From Rusavskia elegans (taxonomy: Eukaryota; Ascomycota; Lecanoromycetes; Teloschistales; Teloschistaceae): a stretch of 64,000 nucleotides of DNA. A program made the position numbers and the translations under genes. Positions 1 to 11,987 of this stretch are shown here, one piece after another. The notes beneath the pieces were generated by a model. That model did not search any database. It worked only from the letters and a program-made list of their open reading frames with translations, and was not told the DNA's origin. The stretch covers positions 62,001 through 126,000 of the forward strand of contig SAUG01000121.1 in the NCBI GenBank assembly GCA_011316305.1, given 5' to 3'. Position 1 is the stretch's first letter; every line of letters starts with the position of its first letter.

Positions 1-1060
1 GCTACGGGATGCCTTATACCACGTCGCATGATCGGGGCAGTGCAGAGTGACATTTATGTAGAAGATTGACTTACTAGTCTACCCAGAAATTGGAGTACAT
101 ACCAGTTTATATCAGCATATCAAGGCAACCGTATTTAGTTAATTTGGTTTTGGTTTTGGTACCCGGTAAACTAGTAGTTCGGTAAGTAAATTAAGCGTTG
201 GTATACCAGTATTAAATATACGGTAGTAGAACTTATACCTAAGTTTAGTTAATATAAATAACGGTTCTTTCTATAGAATTTTAATTTAAATTTACTTAGT
301 AATATAACGTATCTTTCTACCGATAATTTAACTAACGTAGAAACTTTTATAGATAAGTATACCTCGTAGTTATCGCTTCTTTTTCTTTTACCAGTAATAT
401 AAGCCCCTCGTAAGTACTACGATTTACTAAAAGCCCTTGCGTACGTATATACTCCCGCCAACAGCTATAGCTGTAAGCTAAACCAGACGATAGTATATCC
501 GTAATAACTATATCTACCCGCGCGGTCGTTAACTACCTCGTTACAGCTAGAGCAACCTATTTTAACTTCGATAAAAATAGTTTCCTTACCGCCCTTAAAA
601 CGCGCTATCCGACTTCCCTACCCCCCTTTAGTTTAATCGATCAGGTAAAGCTTCTAGCTATAATAGCCAGCGTACTACCTAGTAACCCTTTTAAAACTAG
701 ATAGGCTAAAAAGTACTTTAATAGTTTAGCGGAACGTTTAGGTACGGGTTATATAATAAGTATAGCCGAGGCGATAGACGTAGATAATTACTTCGCAGTA
801 TAGTAGGTAGATATAGCGGAAATATTAGAAGCTGATAATTATATATAACGTCGAGGAAGGACTGGTAGACCGAGGACTGCGAGTAACGGAGTTGTACTTA
901 TATAGTAGAGGATTCGTAATCGAATAAAAAAGGAAATAGTTAAATAGAAGTAATTAACTGCGCTGTAAACCTTGCCTGACGAATATACCTTTAGCTGTAA
1001 AAATTTCTTTATACGTAAAATACAATAATCGTTGCCGTATATAACGTTGATGAAACATAT
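1..1060. repeat. TA-rich decayed repeat, RIP-like
   Basis: The stretch is rich in TA, TAG and CTA and poor in CpA/TpG, the composition left by repeat-induced point mutation. On the plus strand between about 547 and 940 one reading frame still looks protein-like (a run beginning TYFNFDKNSFLTALKTRYP, later GRTGRPRTASNG) but is broken by many TAG codons that are one C-to-T step from CAG or one G-to-A step from TGG. It is therefore probably an old mobile-element or repeat copy. I cannot name the element family: no terminal repeats, transposase triad or reverse-transcriptase motif is visible, and the left end lies outside the window. Confidence 0.55.
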
Positions 1061-1329
1061 ATATATGCATGAAAACTCAATATGACCCCAGACAGGAGTC
1101 CCCCAGGGGGGGAAGGCAACCGTATAAAACAAACCAAATCCATGGACCACTTACAATCTCTCAATAACCATTCCTTCTTCCTCAATACCTCCATAACCAG
1201 TCTCTCCTCGAACTTCCTGAAGTACTACAAAATAGGCCACTGCATTTCCTTATCACGAAAGATATCGTCGCAAATCCGTCCTCCACCTTCTCCCCATCCA
1301 CCTTCCCCTCCCCCACCATAACCAACCTC

Positions 1330-1911
1330 CCCCCCGAGATTCGTCCCAAAATATATCGCTATCTCCTAACCACCAAAGCAACAATAAACAAGCCCGGCTC
1401 TCGTCAGATCGGAAATCCATCACAGCTCAAACAGCGGCGAAAGCCCAAGCCTACATACCGTAATCCTACGCGTCTCCAAGCGGATCTGAACTGGCATTAC
1501 AAGTCCTATACAGCGCGAACGTCTTCGCAATTGGAGTCCTGAAGATAAGCCGGCGTTCCGGACCGAGGGACTTGTTTCGTGCACCCTTCGCAGGAAGATT
1601 TGGTAGAATCCATATTCAGCAACCGCGAGTGGGTACATACACATATATAGCTGGCCGATCTCTCAAAGCTTCATAGGATTGATTGATTCCTTGAAACTCA
1701 TAGACCGCTTGACTTATCTTCGGCTCGTCGAGCTATACCTATAGTACGACGAAAATTATTCGTTCGTGTCATCAAAACGGGAGAAATGGCGCCGGTCCGT
1801 GAATGTAAGACCCCCAGGGGAGTGTGCGATTGAACTTCCGGCCGTGAGCGATTCGGTATTGGATTTCGGAACGATGGGGCTGGAGGCGGGGAATGTCGTG
1901 AAATTGGCTTA
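1330..1911 (+). pseudogene. F-box-like (LPPEIRxKIYRYLL) protein relic
   Basis: The plus strand reads NLPPEIRPKIYRYLL near 1325-1370, the typical opening of fungal F-box-like proteins of unknown function. It is followed, after changes of frame, by ILRVSKRI (about 1461-1485) and ALQVLYSANVFAI (about 1493-1535), matching the usual 'lRvskqihaEAlqvLYs.NvF' segment. A further stretch at about 1676-1911 runs to a normal stop but contains an in-frame TAG. At least two frameshifts and one nonsense codon mean no intact product. Function in the live family is unknown; many members are thought to be F-box adaptors. Next to the decayed repeat at 1-1060, it fits a degraded accessory region. Confidence 0.5.
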
Positions 1912-2846
1912 GGTGAGTCCTATGATCGGAAAATTCCGTAGCTCTAATAGTTTGAGGAGACTCAAAGTTGTCGGACTGAAGCAGGAGTCACGGTTGAAGA
2001 AATGGAGGGAGGGTTTGGTTGGGGAAGGTGGCAAGTTTGAAGTCGCTTTGTAGTGAGCGGATCCAGAATATCTTATAGGTCGTGGCAATAGTAGTGAATT
2101 CTGGAGTCGGGATACCTGACTTTTTACCAATACAACTGTCTCGGAATCAAAAGGAAAGATTGATGTTACAGTACATTCCGACTTATCGCTTGTTATCACC
2201 TGATAGTGCACTCATTCTAGGACTCGGCTGATATCAATCGAGGTTTCGAATGCCTAGTATGCCAGGCACAGCTCCAAGATCAGAGACAGGGAGTAAAGTA
2301 CCTCCGCAAACTGCTTACCAATCGGATCGAGGGTGCTTGCTAATTGCACCTATGCCGATAGGCGACAAAATACAGCAGTACGAGCAGAGAGCTTTTTGTA
2401 GACACGACAGAACTGAATGGTCGGAGCCTATAGATGTCGTCTAAAAGTTACATACACAATATTGTCCTGCCTTAAGAAGGAGGAGAAGCGAAGTTTCCAC
2501 AAAGAAACGGCTGAACGAAACAGATCGATCAAGATCGTACTTTTGAGTAGAGCAAGCATGACAATGACTGATAGAATATCAGCCGAGTCAGCAAAGGTCC
2601 GAGCCAAAGCCTTTTACCCTTTCAGTACAGCTGTAGTTTTCTCATTCTATGCGTCAAAGTCATCCATTGATGATTGAATCGATATCTCGTGTGCTACTAG
2701 TTGAGGCATCGGACATCCAGACTACCGAATAAAGTGTGGCTTTTTCAAACATATACAGGTATTGTTGTACTGAACAACGACAAGCGAAATCAGAAACCTA
2801 TCCTCGGATTCATTGACCGTCAGCTCGAACCAATTCATTACTCGAT
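1912..2846. other. Intergenic, no gene seen
   Basis: Only short open frames without family resemblance. The stretch separates the F-box-like relic from the 3' end of the minus-strand DUF6604-type gene and presumably holds that gene's 3' UTR. Confidence 0.5.
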
Positions 2847-5800
2847 CTATCCAATTGACCGAGTCATCAAATCACTCAATTCGTTCCACCGTTCATCGCA
2901 AATTGCCAACTCTTCCGCATCGGCCACCACCATACTCATCAGATCTTGTCTCACGCCCATATCAGTCATTACCTTGATGATTCTCCTTGCAAAGTTGGGT
3001 TCATTAGTCGTCCAAGTCCAAGGCGCTGAGGTAGCGATGCCGCTACCTGCACCCATGCATTCAACAAAAGCTTTCATAATGAGCCTAGCTATAGTCTGCA
3101 GTGTCAGTAAGCTCTTCGGATTAAGCACGTGGCCTGGAGTCTGCCCTTCGACGGTCCCGATTGGTCTTTCAGAGTGCATGTAATGACTGTTGGGTTGCAC
3201 GAAGAAGACAAGATCGCCAGGCGGAGAGAGAGGAACGTGTCGGATCGAGATGTTCCAGTGGTTTGGCACCTGCCCCGACGGCATTCTCGCGGGACGGGGG
3301 AGAGTGTTGAAGTTGGAGATAAGGTCTTGCGGTCTGTAGGTACCAAGGAATTTCTCCATTTCTTCCTTCGCGACACGGAGTTGTGGCCCGATTATGAGGC
3401 CCTGTGCACCAGGCTGATTTGATGCCTGTTGGCTGGATTAGTGTAGTGCACAAGGCGATATTCTCGGACTCAATTGACCATCGCAGAGGATGAAGAGTGT
3501 GTAGGATGTAGGAGAATGCTCACAAGATCGTTATTTTGTTCAAGTAATTGCATGACAGCCCAAGTTAGCGTCTGGTCGGCGCTGTCCTCGGTTGGTATCC
3601 TCGGGTATATGACTCCAAACTGAAATATGATCTGCTGACGAATGTCTTTGAGCAGCTTGACGCATTGTTTGGTCAATGTGATGTAATCGAATCGTAGACG
3701 CCGGGTGATCCGAGGTAGATTGGCTTCTAACATGGCAAGAAATTGCAAGTTGGTGATAGGCCGCTTCCACGCTTCTCTTTCTTTCTTTGAAGCCCTCGAT
3801 CCTGGGTCCCTCATGAGTTTGTCCAGCTTCAGTAGACAAACCTCCAGGGTTGACTTTTTCTCAAAATATTGGCGAAAGACGCTCGATACTTCGGTGATCT
3901 TCAACTTGATACCGTTAGCACCTTGCCGGAACCGTTGGCTAGCATTGTTGGAACGATGGCTAGTGTTGCGAGAGATGGAGCTCATTGGTAAGCCCAATGC
4001 GAGAGCGAATCGGACATAGAACTCGTGGGCTGATAGAGGAATATGGTCGGCGAACAGTGCATTCATATGCAGATCGATCAGTTTGTCCATTTCTGGCCAA
4101 GACCTTGAGATACCAGACGATTGTTGCAAAGCATTGTAGAGATGAGCCGTTGGCCATATACTCTTATGCCAATTAGAAAGACTGATGCCAGCTGCTTCAA
4201 AGTCCGTCAGCATGCTGAAAGATACAATACCACAATAGATAGGATTTGTCGTGAACAGGTAATTAGGATCCTTGGATGCTTGGATCGACTTTAGGTTCAA
4301 TTTCCTTGCATTCTCCTCGTGTTTCGGATCAAGGGGTTCATCTTCCCGTACCACGCCTTCCTCAGCTAGTTGCTTTCTCAGGAGTTTCTGGAATTCGGGA
4401 TCACCAGGATCCAGACCTTCAGGGACTCGGTGATACCTCACTGACAGGCTGCTGAGTTTCGAGTTCTTAGGAGGCATTGCTTTGGAATCTAGCGATTTTC
4501 CTGGCGAGGATCGCTCAGGAGGATCTACCAGCTGCGGCGGAGTGCCATGTTGTCGTGAGGTACCGAGCCCTGAAGACTGAAAAGCCTGTCCCTCTTCACT
4601 AGGGCGTGTTGCAAGATAAAACTCTTTGAATTTGGGAAACGCGTTTGTCGGGGTATCGATGATCCAAGACATTGACGTCTGCTTGATACGCATGACGACG
4701 TCCACATCCCTCTCATGCCAGCGCTCGCCAGTACCACCGACGTCCCACGCTCCATCTACTACTTTCAGATTCATGATCTTATCAATCGTATTGGTATGCC
4801 GCAGAAGGTCCCGGTGTCCCCTACCGATGTCGTCACCCATGACATCTTGAATGTCGAGATATATCCGAGCTTCGAATACAAGTGCGGCACTGAGGATACC
4901 CCACTTCGTCAGTCTGTCAAGACTCTCGCTGAATTCATCTTCAGGAGGTGGCGGACTGGTTTCCGAACCCGCTACTTGCTTGTATGTGTTCCAAAGCTGC
5001 CTGTCGATGATCAATTTTGACAGGATTGAGTCTTCCCGTTCTTTTCTGTTCATCTCTGGCGTTCCAAGTAATTCAGGTCGCGAAATGTAGCTAAATCTCA
5101 GGGGTGGGCAAGGTGCCGGGTATGGAAGATCGCATCCTTCCGGAAGGTCGGCTATGAAGGTAAATTTCATCAAGATTTTTGCGGTTGAGAGGTAGATGAA
5201 ATCGTCAAACGGAGTAGTCTGCAAGCTTTCATTACTCTTTAGACGCGCCTCAGGGCAAATCCCTTTCTGCAAAGCGTCGGCATAGAAGACTATGATGGCA
5301 ATCGAGTCGTAACTTCGTTTTCTATCGAAGACTGCTGGGCCTTGTGCGATAAGGTCTTCCTCGGCTTGCCGTACCAAGTCGAAGGCGGCGTTTGTTGTTA
5401 CAGCTGCGGTATGGAGATCACATTTTTTAGCCTTGTATTTACGCCACAAGTTGTTGATGAATTCTTGTGTACGGTGGAGATCTTCGAAGAAACCTATCAA
5501 GCATCAGCGTTGCCTAGTAACAGAAGATGAGAGATATACAGAAAATGATAAATGCCAATTCTTCGTCGAATTCGTCCTCGTCTTCAAGCTCATATACGGC
5601 GATATCCAAATCACCTTCTGAGGCCTTTGTCTTGGCGGGTATGTTGATCGCAGCAGCTACTTCGGGGACTTCTGTAGGATCTACTTCTGGGGTTTCCTCC
5701 ATCTTCAATGATGAGAACCGATTAGTGACGCTGTTTTCCTCAAGCAAGGGCTCATCTTGGTTTTGTTGCACTGAACCAGCAATCTTCGGTTCCACACAAG

Positions 5801-6320
5801 GTTCCAGTATCTTCAGAGACTGCTCCAGGACCCCGATGAAGTAGGTATGCTGCTTGTCTGCGTATTGATTACGCACACCAGACTTTTGAAACCATTCCGA
5901 GCATCTTTGACGTGCTCGCACAGCACGTTCGACCACGACCCGGAGACTTGCAGGCATCTTCACATCGTATTCCAGATACGACTGTGCTACAGCCTCTGCT
6001 TGACGAAGTAACTCTCCCGTAGTAATAGTGTAATTGACTGTTGACGGAGCCTGTGATTCCGAAGTGTCGACACTTGGCTCCTTTGCCTTTCCAGCAGCAT
6101 CCTTGGCGGCCTTTCGTGCCTTGCCCTTCAGCCGAACTCCTTTTGGTACGGCTGGTTGAGTGGATTCGGCTGCCAAGGGCTCAGGCTGCTGGGATCGTTG
6201 ATGCTTGGTGCCATTGGGATTGTAGCCAACAGCAGAGGCGGCCTGAGCAAGCCATGTAGTGAAAAGGGCAGTATCTTGCTTGTACCTCTTGTATGAGCCC
6301 GCCAGAAATTCCGGAAGCAT
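2847..6320 (-). CDS. DUF6604-type fungal protein, three exons
   Basis: Large protein of about 1124 residues. Exons are 6320-5540, 5493-3479 and 3425-2847; the 46-nt and 53-nt introns have GT-AG ends and junction phases agree. The first ATG (MLPEFLAGSYKRYKQDT) lies nine codons inside a longer open frame that starts at TTG. The N-terminus (residues about 1-270) matches the fungal DUF6604 pattern: a short motif with SYKRYKQDT, a WLAQAA segment, then a basic Lys/Ala-rich linker and an acidic end of exon 1. The rest is largely helical with no catalytic motif I recognise. The role is unknown. An uninterrupted frame of this length between decayed loci argues that it is functional or only recently inactivated. 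Confidence 0.75.
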
Positions 6321-7020
6321 CTTCGAGTAAGAGACGGTGGGGTTCAAAGAGCGCTGTTCGAGAACGTCCGTCCAGCGTACGATCTCGAAGATAAACGCAG
6401 TGGTTGCCGCCGTGCCTGCAGCGTGCCTAATGCAGGGGATCCCTTGCTGCAGCTGTGTGCCGAGCTGGCCGAGGTTTCTCCGCGGGATGCACCGAGGTAC
6501 CTTCTACAACAGTAACCACATTTGGCAAGACCAAGCGACTCCTCCAAGATCAGGGGTTCAGGGGTAGCAACCCAGCTGGATTCATGCGTATGGCTGGAAT
6601 TTGCTGTATATACTGTTCTTTAGGTGCTTTGTAGTATCAATTTGGGCGCAAATCGGACTCATCATCCTGCCTCCAGACCCTGATGGTCTAGGAAAAGGCA
6701 TGTTGTTCTGTTATCCTCACCACAATCATGAGCATGGCAGTCACTAGCGGCTTTAGTCGGACGATCGTGATCACAAATTGTACGAATGGGTCAAGCACGC
6801 AGCTTGAGATCAAATATGTACTCGGAAAGAAAATCCGAGCAAGACGTTACGCCAAAATCGCGGTCAGTATGCAAACTTCTCAACACATGAAATTCGGAAT
6901 CAACAACATACAAGAAGCATTGTTTACCCTGAAGAGAAATTCGAAGGCATCTATCATCGTCCTCTGCTACTATCTCTATCCCACTTTTCCGAACTTGGTA
7001 TCTATCACCATCCCAAAACC
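6321..7020. other. Upstream region of the DUF6604-type gene, nothing firm
   Basis: Contains the promoter side of the minus-strand DUF6604-type gene and some open frames that look like chance. No repeat or RNA gene recognised. Confidence 0.4.
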
Positions 7021-7992
7021 ATGCCCGCCGAAAAGCGCAAACGTCGAAAGACCCCGCCAATATACGACGCACCAACGCAAGCCAGCACGCAAAAAAAGTC
7101 AAATTGCCACTCCCTCTACGGCAGGGTCCACATACACTCAAACCTCGACCAGGGGCTAGTAAAACACCGATCGCACCCAAAGGAATACTGAAAACGAAAC
7201 GGCCTCGAGAAAATGATGATGATGATGATGATGATGATGAAGAGGGACCTCTCGGCCGAATGTTAGCCAAACCAAGCACCGAATGGGAGAGGAGTTGACG
7301 AATTGGGGAAAGAAAATGTAGGAGTGGCAGATGGCCAGGATGGGACCAGTACGGAACAGATAACAACGACGTCCGCCGAGCCGAAAGACGATCTCGGCGG
7401 AAATGAAGAGTCAATGGCACAAGGAGAGCCAGTCACTCAGGGAGAGCGATTTGCTGAAGGAGAGCCAGTAGAGTCGAAGAGGGTCCCAATCAACGACAAG
7501 TACAAGAGGCCTACCTTCGAATCTGATCTCAACGACGAGTGGACCGATGAAGAAGCCTCCAATCATTACCCTGTTGACCTGGACTCCCAAGATGACGACA
7601 GCTCCGTTAATGAGGCCTCCCTCGATGTAGAATCCCTCGACAAGGATTCCCTCAGCGACAGCTCAAGCGACGAGGACCCCTCGCCAACAGCTCCGAAGAT
7701 AATGACAACGACTCCACCAACAACTCCTCAACCATCGCCCACCACACCAGCAATTCCCATCGCCATACCACCACCAACCGCTCCAACCCCATCTTCACCA
7801 ACCAAACACTCACAAGCCAGAACCTCCCCTCCGGCGCCCATCCCTCCGGCTGCAAAATCGTAAGCTGCAACGTCTCCAACGCCACAATGAGCAATTACTA
7901 TATTATCAGCTACAACACTCGAGACTCACCAGCGGAGGGCTGCCGCTTTATAAGTTACAGTATTCGGGATTACTAGATCGGTCGATACTCTT
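7021..7992 (+). pseudogene. Low-complexity acidic/pentapeptide-like locus with three frame changes
   Basis: Four plausible coding pieces lie in series but alternate between two frames: MPAEKRKRRKTPPIYDAP from 7021; KPRPGASKTPIAPKGILK followed by a run of eight Asp to 7298; an acidic Ser/Asp stretch from about 7300 to 7676; and a piece from 7680 to 7991 with alternating Cys/Ser/Asn turns (GCKIVSCNVSNATMSNYY) like fungal pentapeptide-type repeats. The first and third changes fall at an A7 run near 7087 and a C4 run at 7677-7680, so single-base indels would explain them. Short introns cannot be excluded, but I saw no good splice pairs. Function unknown; read as a decayed gene. Confidence 0.4.
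7214..7241 (+). repeat. (GAT)n microsatellite
   Basis: About nine GAT units in tandem, coding a poly-Asp run in the surrounding locus. A likely site of length variation. Confidence 0.85.
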
Positions 7993-8749
7993 TCGTGTCT
8001 TGTAATATTAGGGACGGGAGTGCGGAGGATTGCTCTTATATGGCGAGTCATATCCGGATCTAATGGAGCTGTGAAGACATTGCTTGGAGGGATTCCGTGT
8101 GATTAGGTGATATGTCGATCGACAGAAATGAGGTAGCATCAGGTGATGCTTGCAGTCTGAAGTATATAATTGTATGTGGGTATGCAGCGGAGCAAACAAT
8201 TGGATACTACAAGGAAGACAGCGTAGATGTTGCTCTGACCCGGAATACATAGACTAAGATGGCCAAGAGGGATTGCTCGTCCAAACACTTATGATTCATC
8301 GTTGTCCGCTGACCACTTTCCTTTCTTCAAGAGTATCGAAGGACAGTTTGGAATGGACTGACCACCATGATAAGGTATGGCTGGAGATATTCGGACAGCG
8401 TCAACTTACATGAATGACTCGATTACGTGGCTTGTTTGGTGTAACCAACACCACACTTCATTGGACTATCTCAGTTGGCATTGAAATCCCAGCTCTCTGT
8501 GTTTAGCTTTTCCCGTTTTGACTTGCTTAGAAACATATAATGGGGACGAGACAGTCTGCTCAGGTCTCCAGATCTGTCAAAAATCAGATGTCGGTACCTA
8601 CAAATACAGTCCTCCCACGCCAGTATCACATTAAAGACTCACCTTACCTCCTTTCAGACGAGTAGGTCCCCCAGAAAGCCTCTTAAGCATATCCTGCAGA
8701 TCACACACATTCGAGCGCCACCAAGCAAGATCGACTAAATGCCCAGGCC
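7993..8749. other. Intergenic, nothing recognised
   Basis: No open frame with family resemblance and no clear repeat. The methyltransferase relic follows. Confidence 0.4.
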
Positions 8750-9330
8750 GACGCTATCGAAGAGATGATCGGAGGTGCCCCTTTCCTCGCACCAATCGAC
8801 CATCAATGGCCCATCACCAAAGCAGTAGATATTAGCTACGGCACCGGTATCGCAACCGTCCAACTCACTCGCATGTTCCCATCCGCAACCATATATGTGT
8901 TCAATCTGTCCCCCTTCCCTGAGCATACTCCAATAACGGCTCCCGCCAACATAGTCTGGGCCGAAGCAAACATCCTCGACATACAACACGACCACAAACC
9001 CTCGGCCAACAACGTACTGAGCCACTCACTATTCAAGTCGTTCAATCTCTCCTACATATTCAACGAAATTCTATTCCTCGGCATCAACAACGGGGCCCTC
9101 TACTTCACCACCGCCTATCGATCGCTGAAACACGGCGGGCATCATCGAGCATCAAGACCCTCGACTGGAACTTCTACCGCTATGGTGGTGGTGGTGATTC
9201 CAAAAGTCCGAGCGATGAGTGGGGGGTGGGTAGCATCGATCGATCCGTCATCCAAGCCGTGCAGCGGAGCGGACTATCCGCAAAACGCGGGCTCAGCCGC
9301 AGCAGCGACCATGAGAAACCGCAAGATATG
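8750..9330 (+). pseudogene. SAM-dependent methyltransferase relic
   Basis: The plus frame from 8765 keeps a class I methyltransferase backbone: AVDISYGTGIATVQLTRMFP (motif I, normally DxGxGTG), then YVFNLSPFP (motif II region), and LFLGINNGALYFTTAYRSLK ahead of a GG. After that the reading continues only by changing frame: IIEHQD (about 9138-9157), then LDWNFYRYGGGGDSKSPSDE (about 9162-9220). These match the fungal LaeA/UMTA-like pattern 'slkpGGiiEhqD.dw.fy'. The body of the protein is broken by at least two indels and the Asp/Gly core of motif I is altered, so it is a pseudogene. No partner biosynthetic genes lie nearby. Confidence 0.6.
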
Positions 9331-10128
9331 ACATCATCAGCGTAATAACATACGAAACTCTGCTGTGCCGTTGTCGAGGCCGGAATCCAGGCAGTCCGGC
9401 AACGAGCAGATATGTACAAGCAAAGTTGATTCCACAGTATCCGGAATTTACTCCACGAGATCTTATCGGGGACTCATGATATCACAGACAGACAGTGCAT
9501 TGGAACGCATGACTGAAGAATTGTCGCCGTGATAGCGTTTCTAAGGAAGGCATTGACAAAAGGTATACTGAAGGTCGGAAACCGAAGAGGAGAGTCGGAC
9601 TCTTGAGAACATGCTATGCATCCATGATTTGTCTCAGGCGGTAGCGCCCACTTTTTCAGATGAATGAATGCTATGTTGATTCCTAGTCGTGGCAGACAAC
9701 CCGCCAGGCGTGGAAAGGTACCAGATTTATAATGGTTGGACCAGCCAACGAAGTGTATACGTGTTGAAGTCCAAAAATCGACTCAGTAGCTTTTTTTACT
9801 CGAGCGATTGGTAGTGAGGGTGCAAGAGATGGTAAAAGAGAGAATGTATACGGGGTTGGGGATCGAGTAAGAATGTACCTTACGTGAGAAATCAGCCCGT
9901 CCTTGTAATGAGGTATCGTGAACATCCAGATACGCACCAAGTCAGGAATGAAGCATAAGAATGAGAAGCAACAACAACAATGAATAAATCTCCCTAGCGG
10001 AAATGAAGTACGTTTTCCGGAACAGAGAACATCCCATATATACATATGTTTCTACATGACTCGCACAGTATGAAGATTCATCATAGAAAACGCCTAGACG
10101 CTCCAGAGACAATGATGTTCGTTGTAGA
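9331..10128. other. Intergenic, nothing recognised
   Basis: No coding frame I can support; includes the likely 3' UTR of the minus-strand desaturase gene. Confidence 0.4.
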
Positions 10129-11987
10129 TCAATGCAACCCACTTTCACCCGTTTCGGCCATATGTTTCTGACATTTGACCATCAACTCTAACTGTGCGGC
10201 CACTTCCCCGAGCTTCCCGAGGACGTCCTTGTTCCCCGCCACAAAGCCTAGTCGCTTGTACTTGATACCTGTTTCGTCGCAGAAGCCGATTACCAGCTGC
10301 TGCAACCGTCGAAGATTATGACGTGGCACGCAGGGGAACAAATGGTGTACGGCCTGGAACTGCAGGCCCCCATGAATGAAATCGAGCCATGGCGGACACT
10401 CGACGTCCATTGTTGTACGGAGCTGATGCTGAGGGAAGCTTTCCGATTCTCCGAGTTCACTGGTCGACATCGCCCAATGAGACAACGTGATTTGCACATG
10501 CAAGGGCATGGTGATGATGTGGGAGACCAGAACGAACATTATCCGAACCGTCGATGTTGGAAGACTCCGCCAGACCAGACAATAGCCAAAGAGGAACCAA
10601 TATATTGACATGAAACATATCTCGGTGGGACGGGTCCACTTCGAGGAGCCGAGGGTGGTCGAGCGGCGAGATAGTAGATGGCACCAGGACAGGATGTAGA
10701 GATTGAAACGCGCAAGGCCCATGATAGGGTAGTAGGTGTAGCGTTGATAGGGTATAGCAAATTCTGCAGCCTTGTCCCATAGGAAAGTGAAATTGTAGTA
10801 GCTGGAGTGGAAGCTGGCGAGGTAGGAAGGAGATGTGGCAAAGAGAGGGGTATTCTGTAGATCTGGATCGTGCTCCTAGAACATTGTCAGCGTTGAGGTT
10901 TCAGAGGGAGGTGGGTCCACTTGCATGATGATTCGTGACAAGATGATGTACGTTGTGACTGCTCTTCCACCAGCCGATCGATAGGCCGCAGCAAAAGTCG
11001 GCGACAAACATCCCAATCAAGGTATCGACGACGAAGTTATGAGTGATCCCTTGATGTCCGGCATCGTGAGCGGTGAACATGATCTGGTGCTGCTGAGAGT
11101 TAGCGGTAAGCTGTAAATGAAGATCGAGTAGTTGTTATACCCAAAACAAGCCGAGCAGGGCCGCTGAAGTTATGAACCATCCCAATCTCAAGGCGATGAG
11201 GAAGGCCATGAAGATGCAAAGGTACCTCCCCATCTCCTTAGCATATTCCCGGTATTGACAATCGTAGTAACCTTCATTCTTGATCTTCTGGTGCAGATCC
11301 CGGTATTTCTCCACAATGGCCTGCTGGGTCACGGCATCAAGAGATGGGTACTGGCTAAGATCGTCCTCAAGCGCCTGCTTCACCAGTACGGCATTATCAA
11401 TGCTTCTTGGTGGGTCAGGTACAGCGTCGGCTCCGCTACCCGGCGAGTCATCTTGCAACTCCAACTCCAGAGTGGGGCTTGTCGTAGAGAAGAATTGGGA
11501 CAACTGTTCGGCGTGGAATGAGATGGGGTCCTGGGGAATCCCTGTGGGACAGTCCTTTGTGCTCTGAGCGAACAAGCCTCCTCTTATTGGGGGTGTAAAG
11601 TTGACCCAGCTGCCTTCAATCCGTCCAATGCGGTAGTGGTTCATGGTCCGGATGAGCTTGGAAGAATGATATCTAAGAGCCGGAACACAGTCAGCTGCGA
11701 GGTCTGCACAGAAGGGCCCTGCCGCAGACGGGTGGCAGGACTGGCACTCACCTTGCTCAAGGTAAAAGAGCAGCATGGAAGGGGCAGCAAAGTGTGGAAG
11801 GTATTTACATGGAGATCTCATCAGTTGCATCTCTCCCAACCATGTGCTGAATGACAAGCCGGCCTCCAGGATGGTGATCGAGCCAGCCATTGAGGCGAAG
11901 GACGAAGCCTTCATTGATGACAATGGTGTCGCCAGCAGCGATCAAGGCAGCGACGTCGGCCCTGGTGAGAATCTTGGGTTGGTGCAT
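10129..11987 (-). CDS. Cytochrome b5-fused front-end desaturase (delta-8 sphingolipid type)
   Basis: Predicted 541-residue membrane enzyme with exons 11987-11809, 11672-11141, 11092-10925 and 10875-10129. It should insert a double bond into the long-chain base of sphingolipids in the ER, using its own cytochrome b5 domain as electron donor. The N-terminus has the haem-binding HPGG of the b5 fold (residues about 38-41). All three histidine boxes of front-end desaturases are present: HDAGH (about 246), HNVHH (about 283) and QAVHH (about 470), the last with the Gln that replaces the first His in this class. Hydrophobic segments lie between boxes. The third intron (10876-10924) begins GCAAGT, not GT; only this choice keeps frame into EHDPDLQ. 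A fatty-acid front-end desaturase is the alternative. Confidence 0.88.

Noticed and set aside
2701..3183. Plus-strand open frame of 160 codons.
   Set aside because: Antisense shadow of exon 3 of the DUF6604-type gene.
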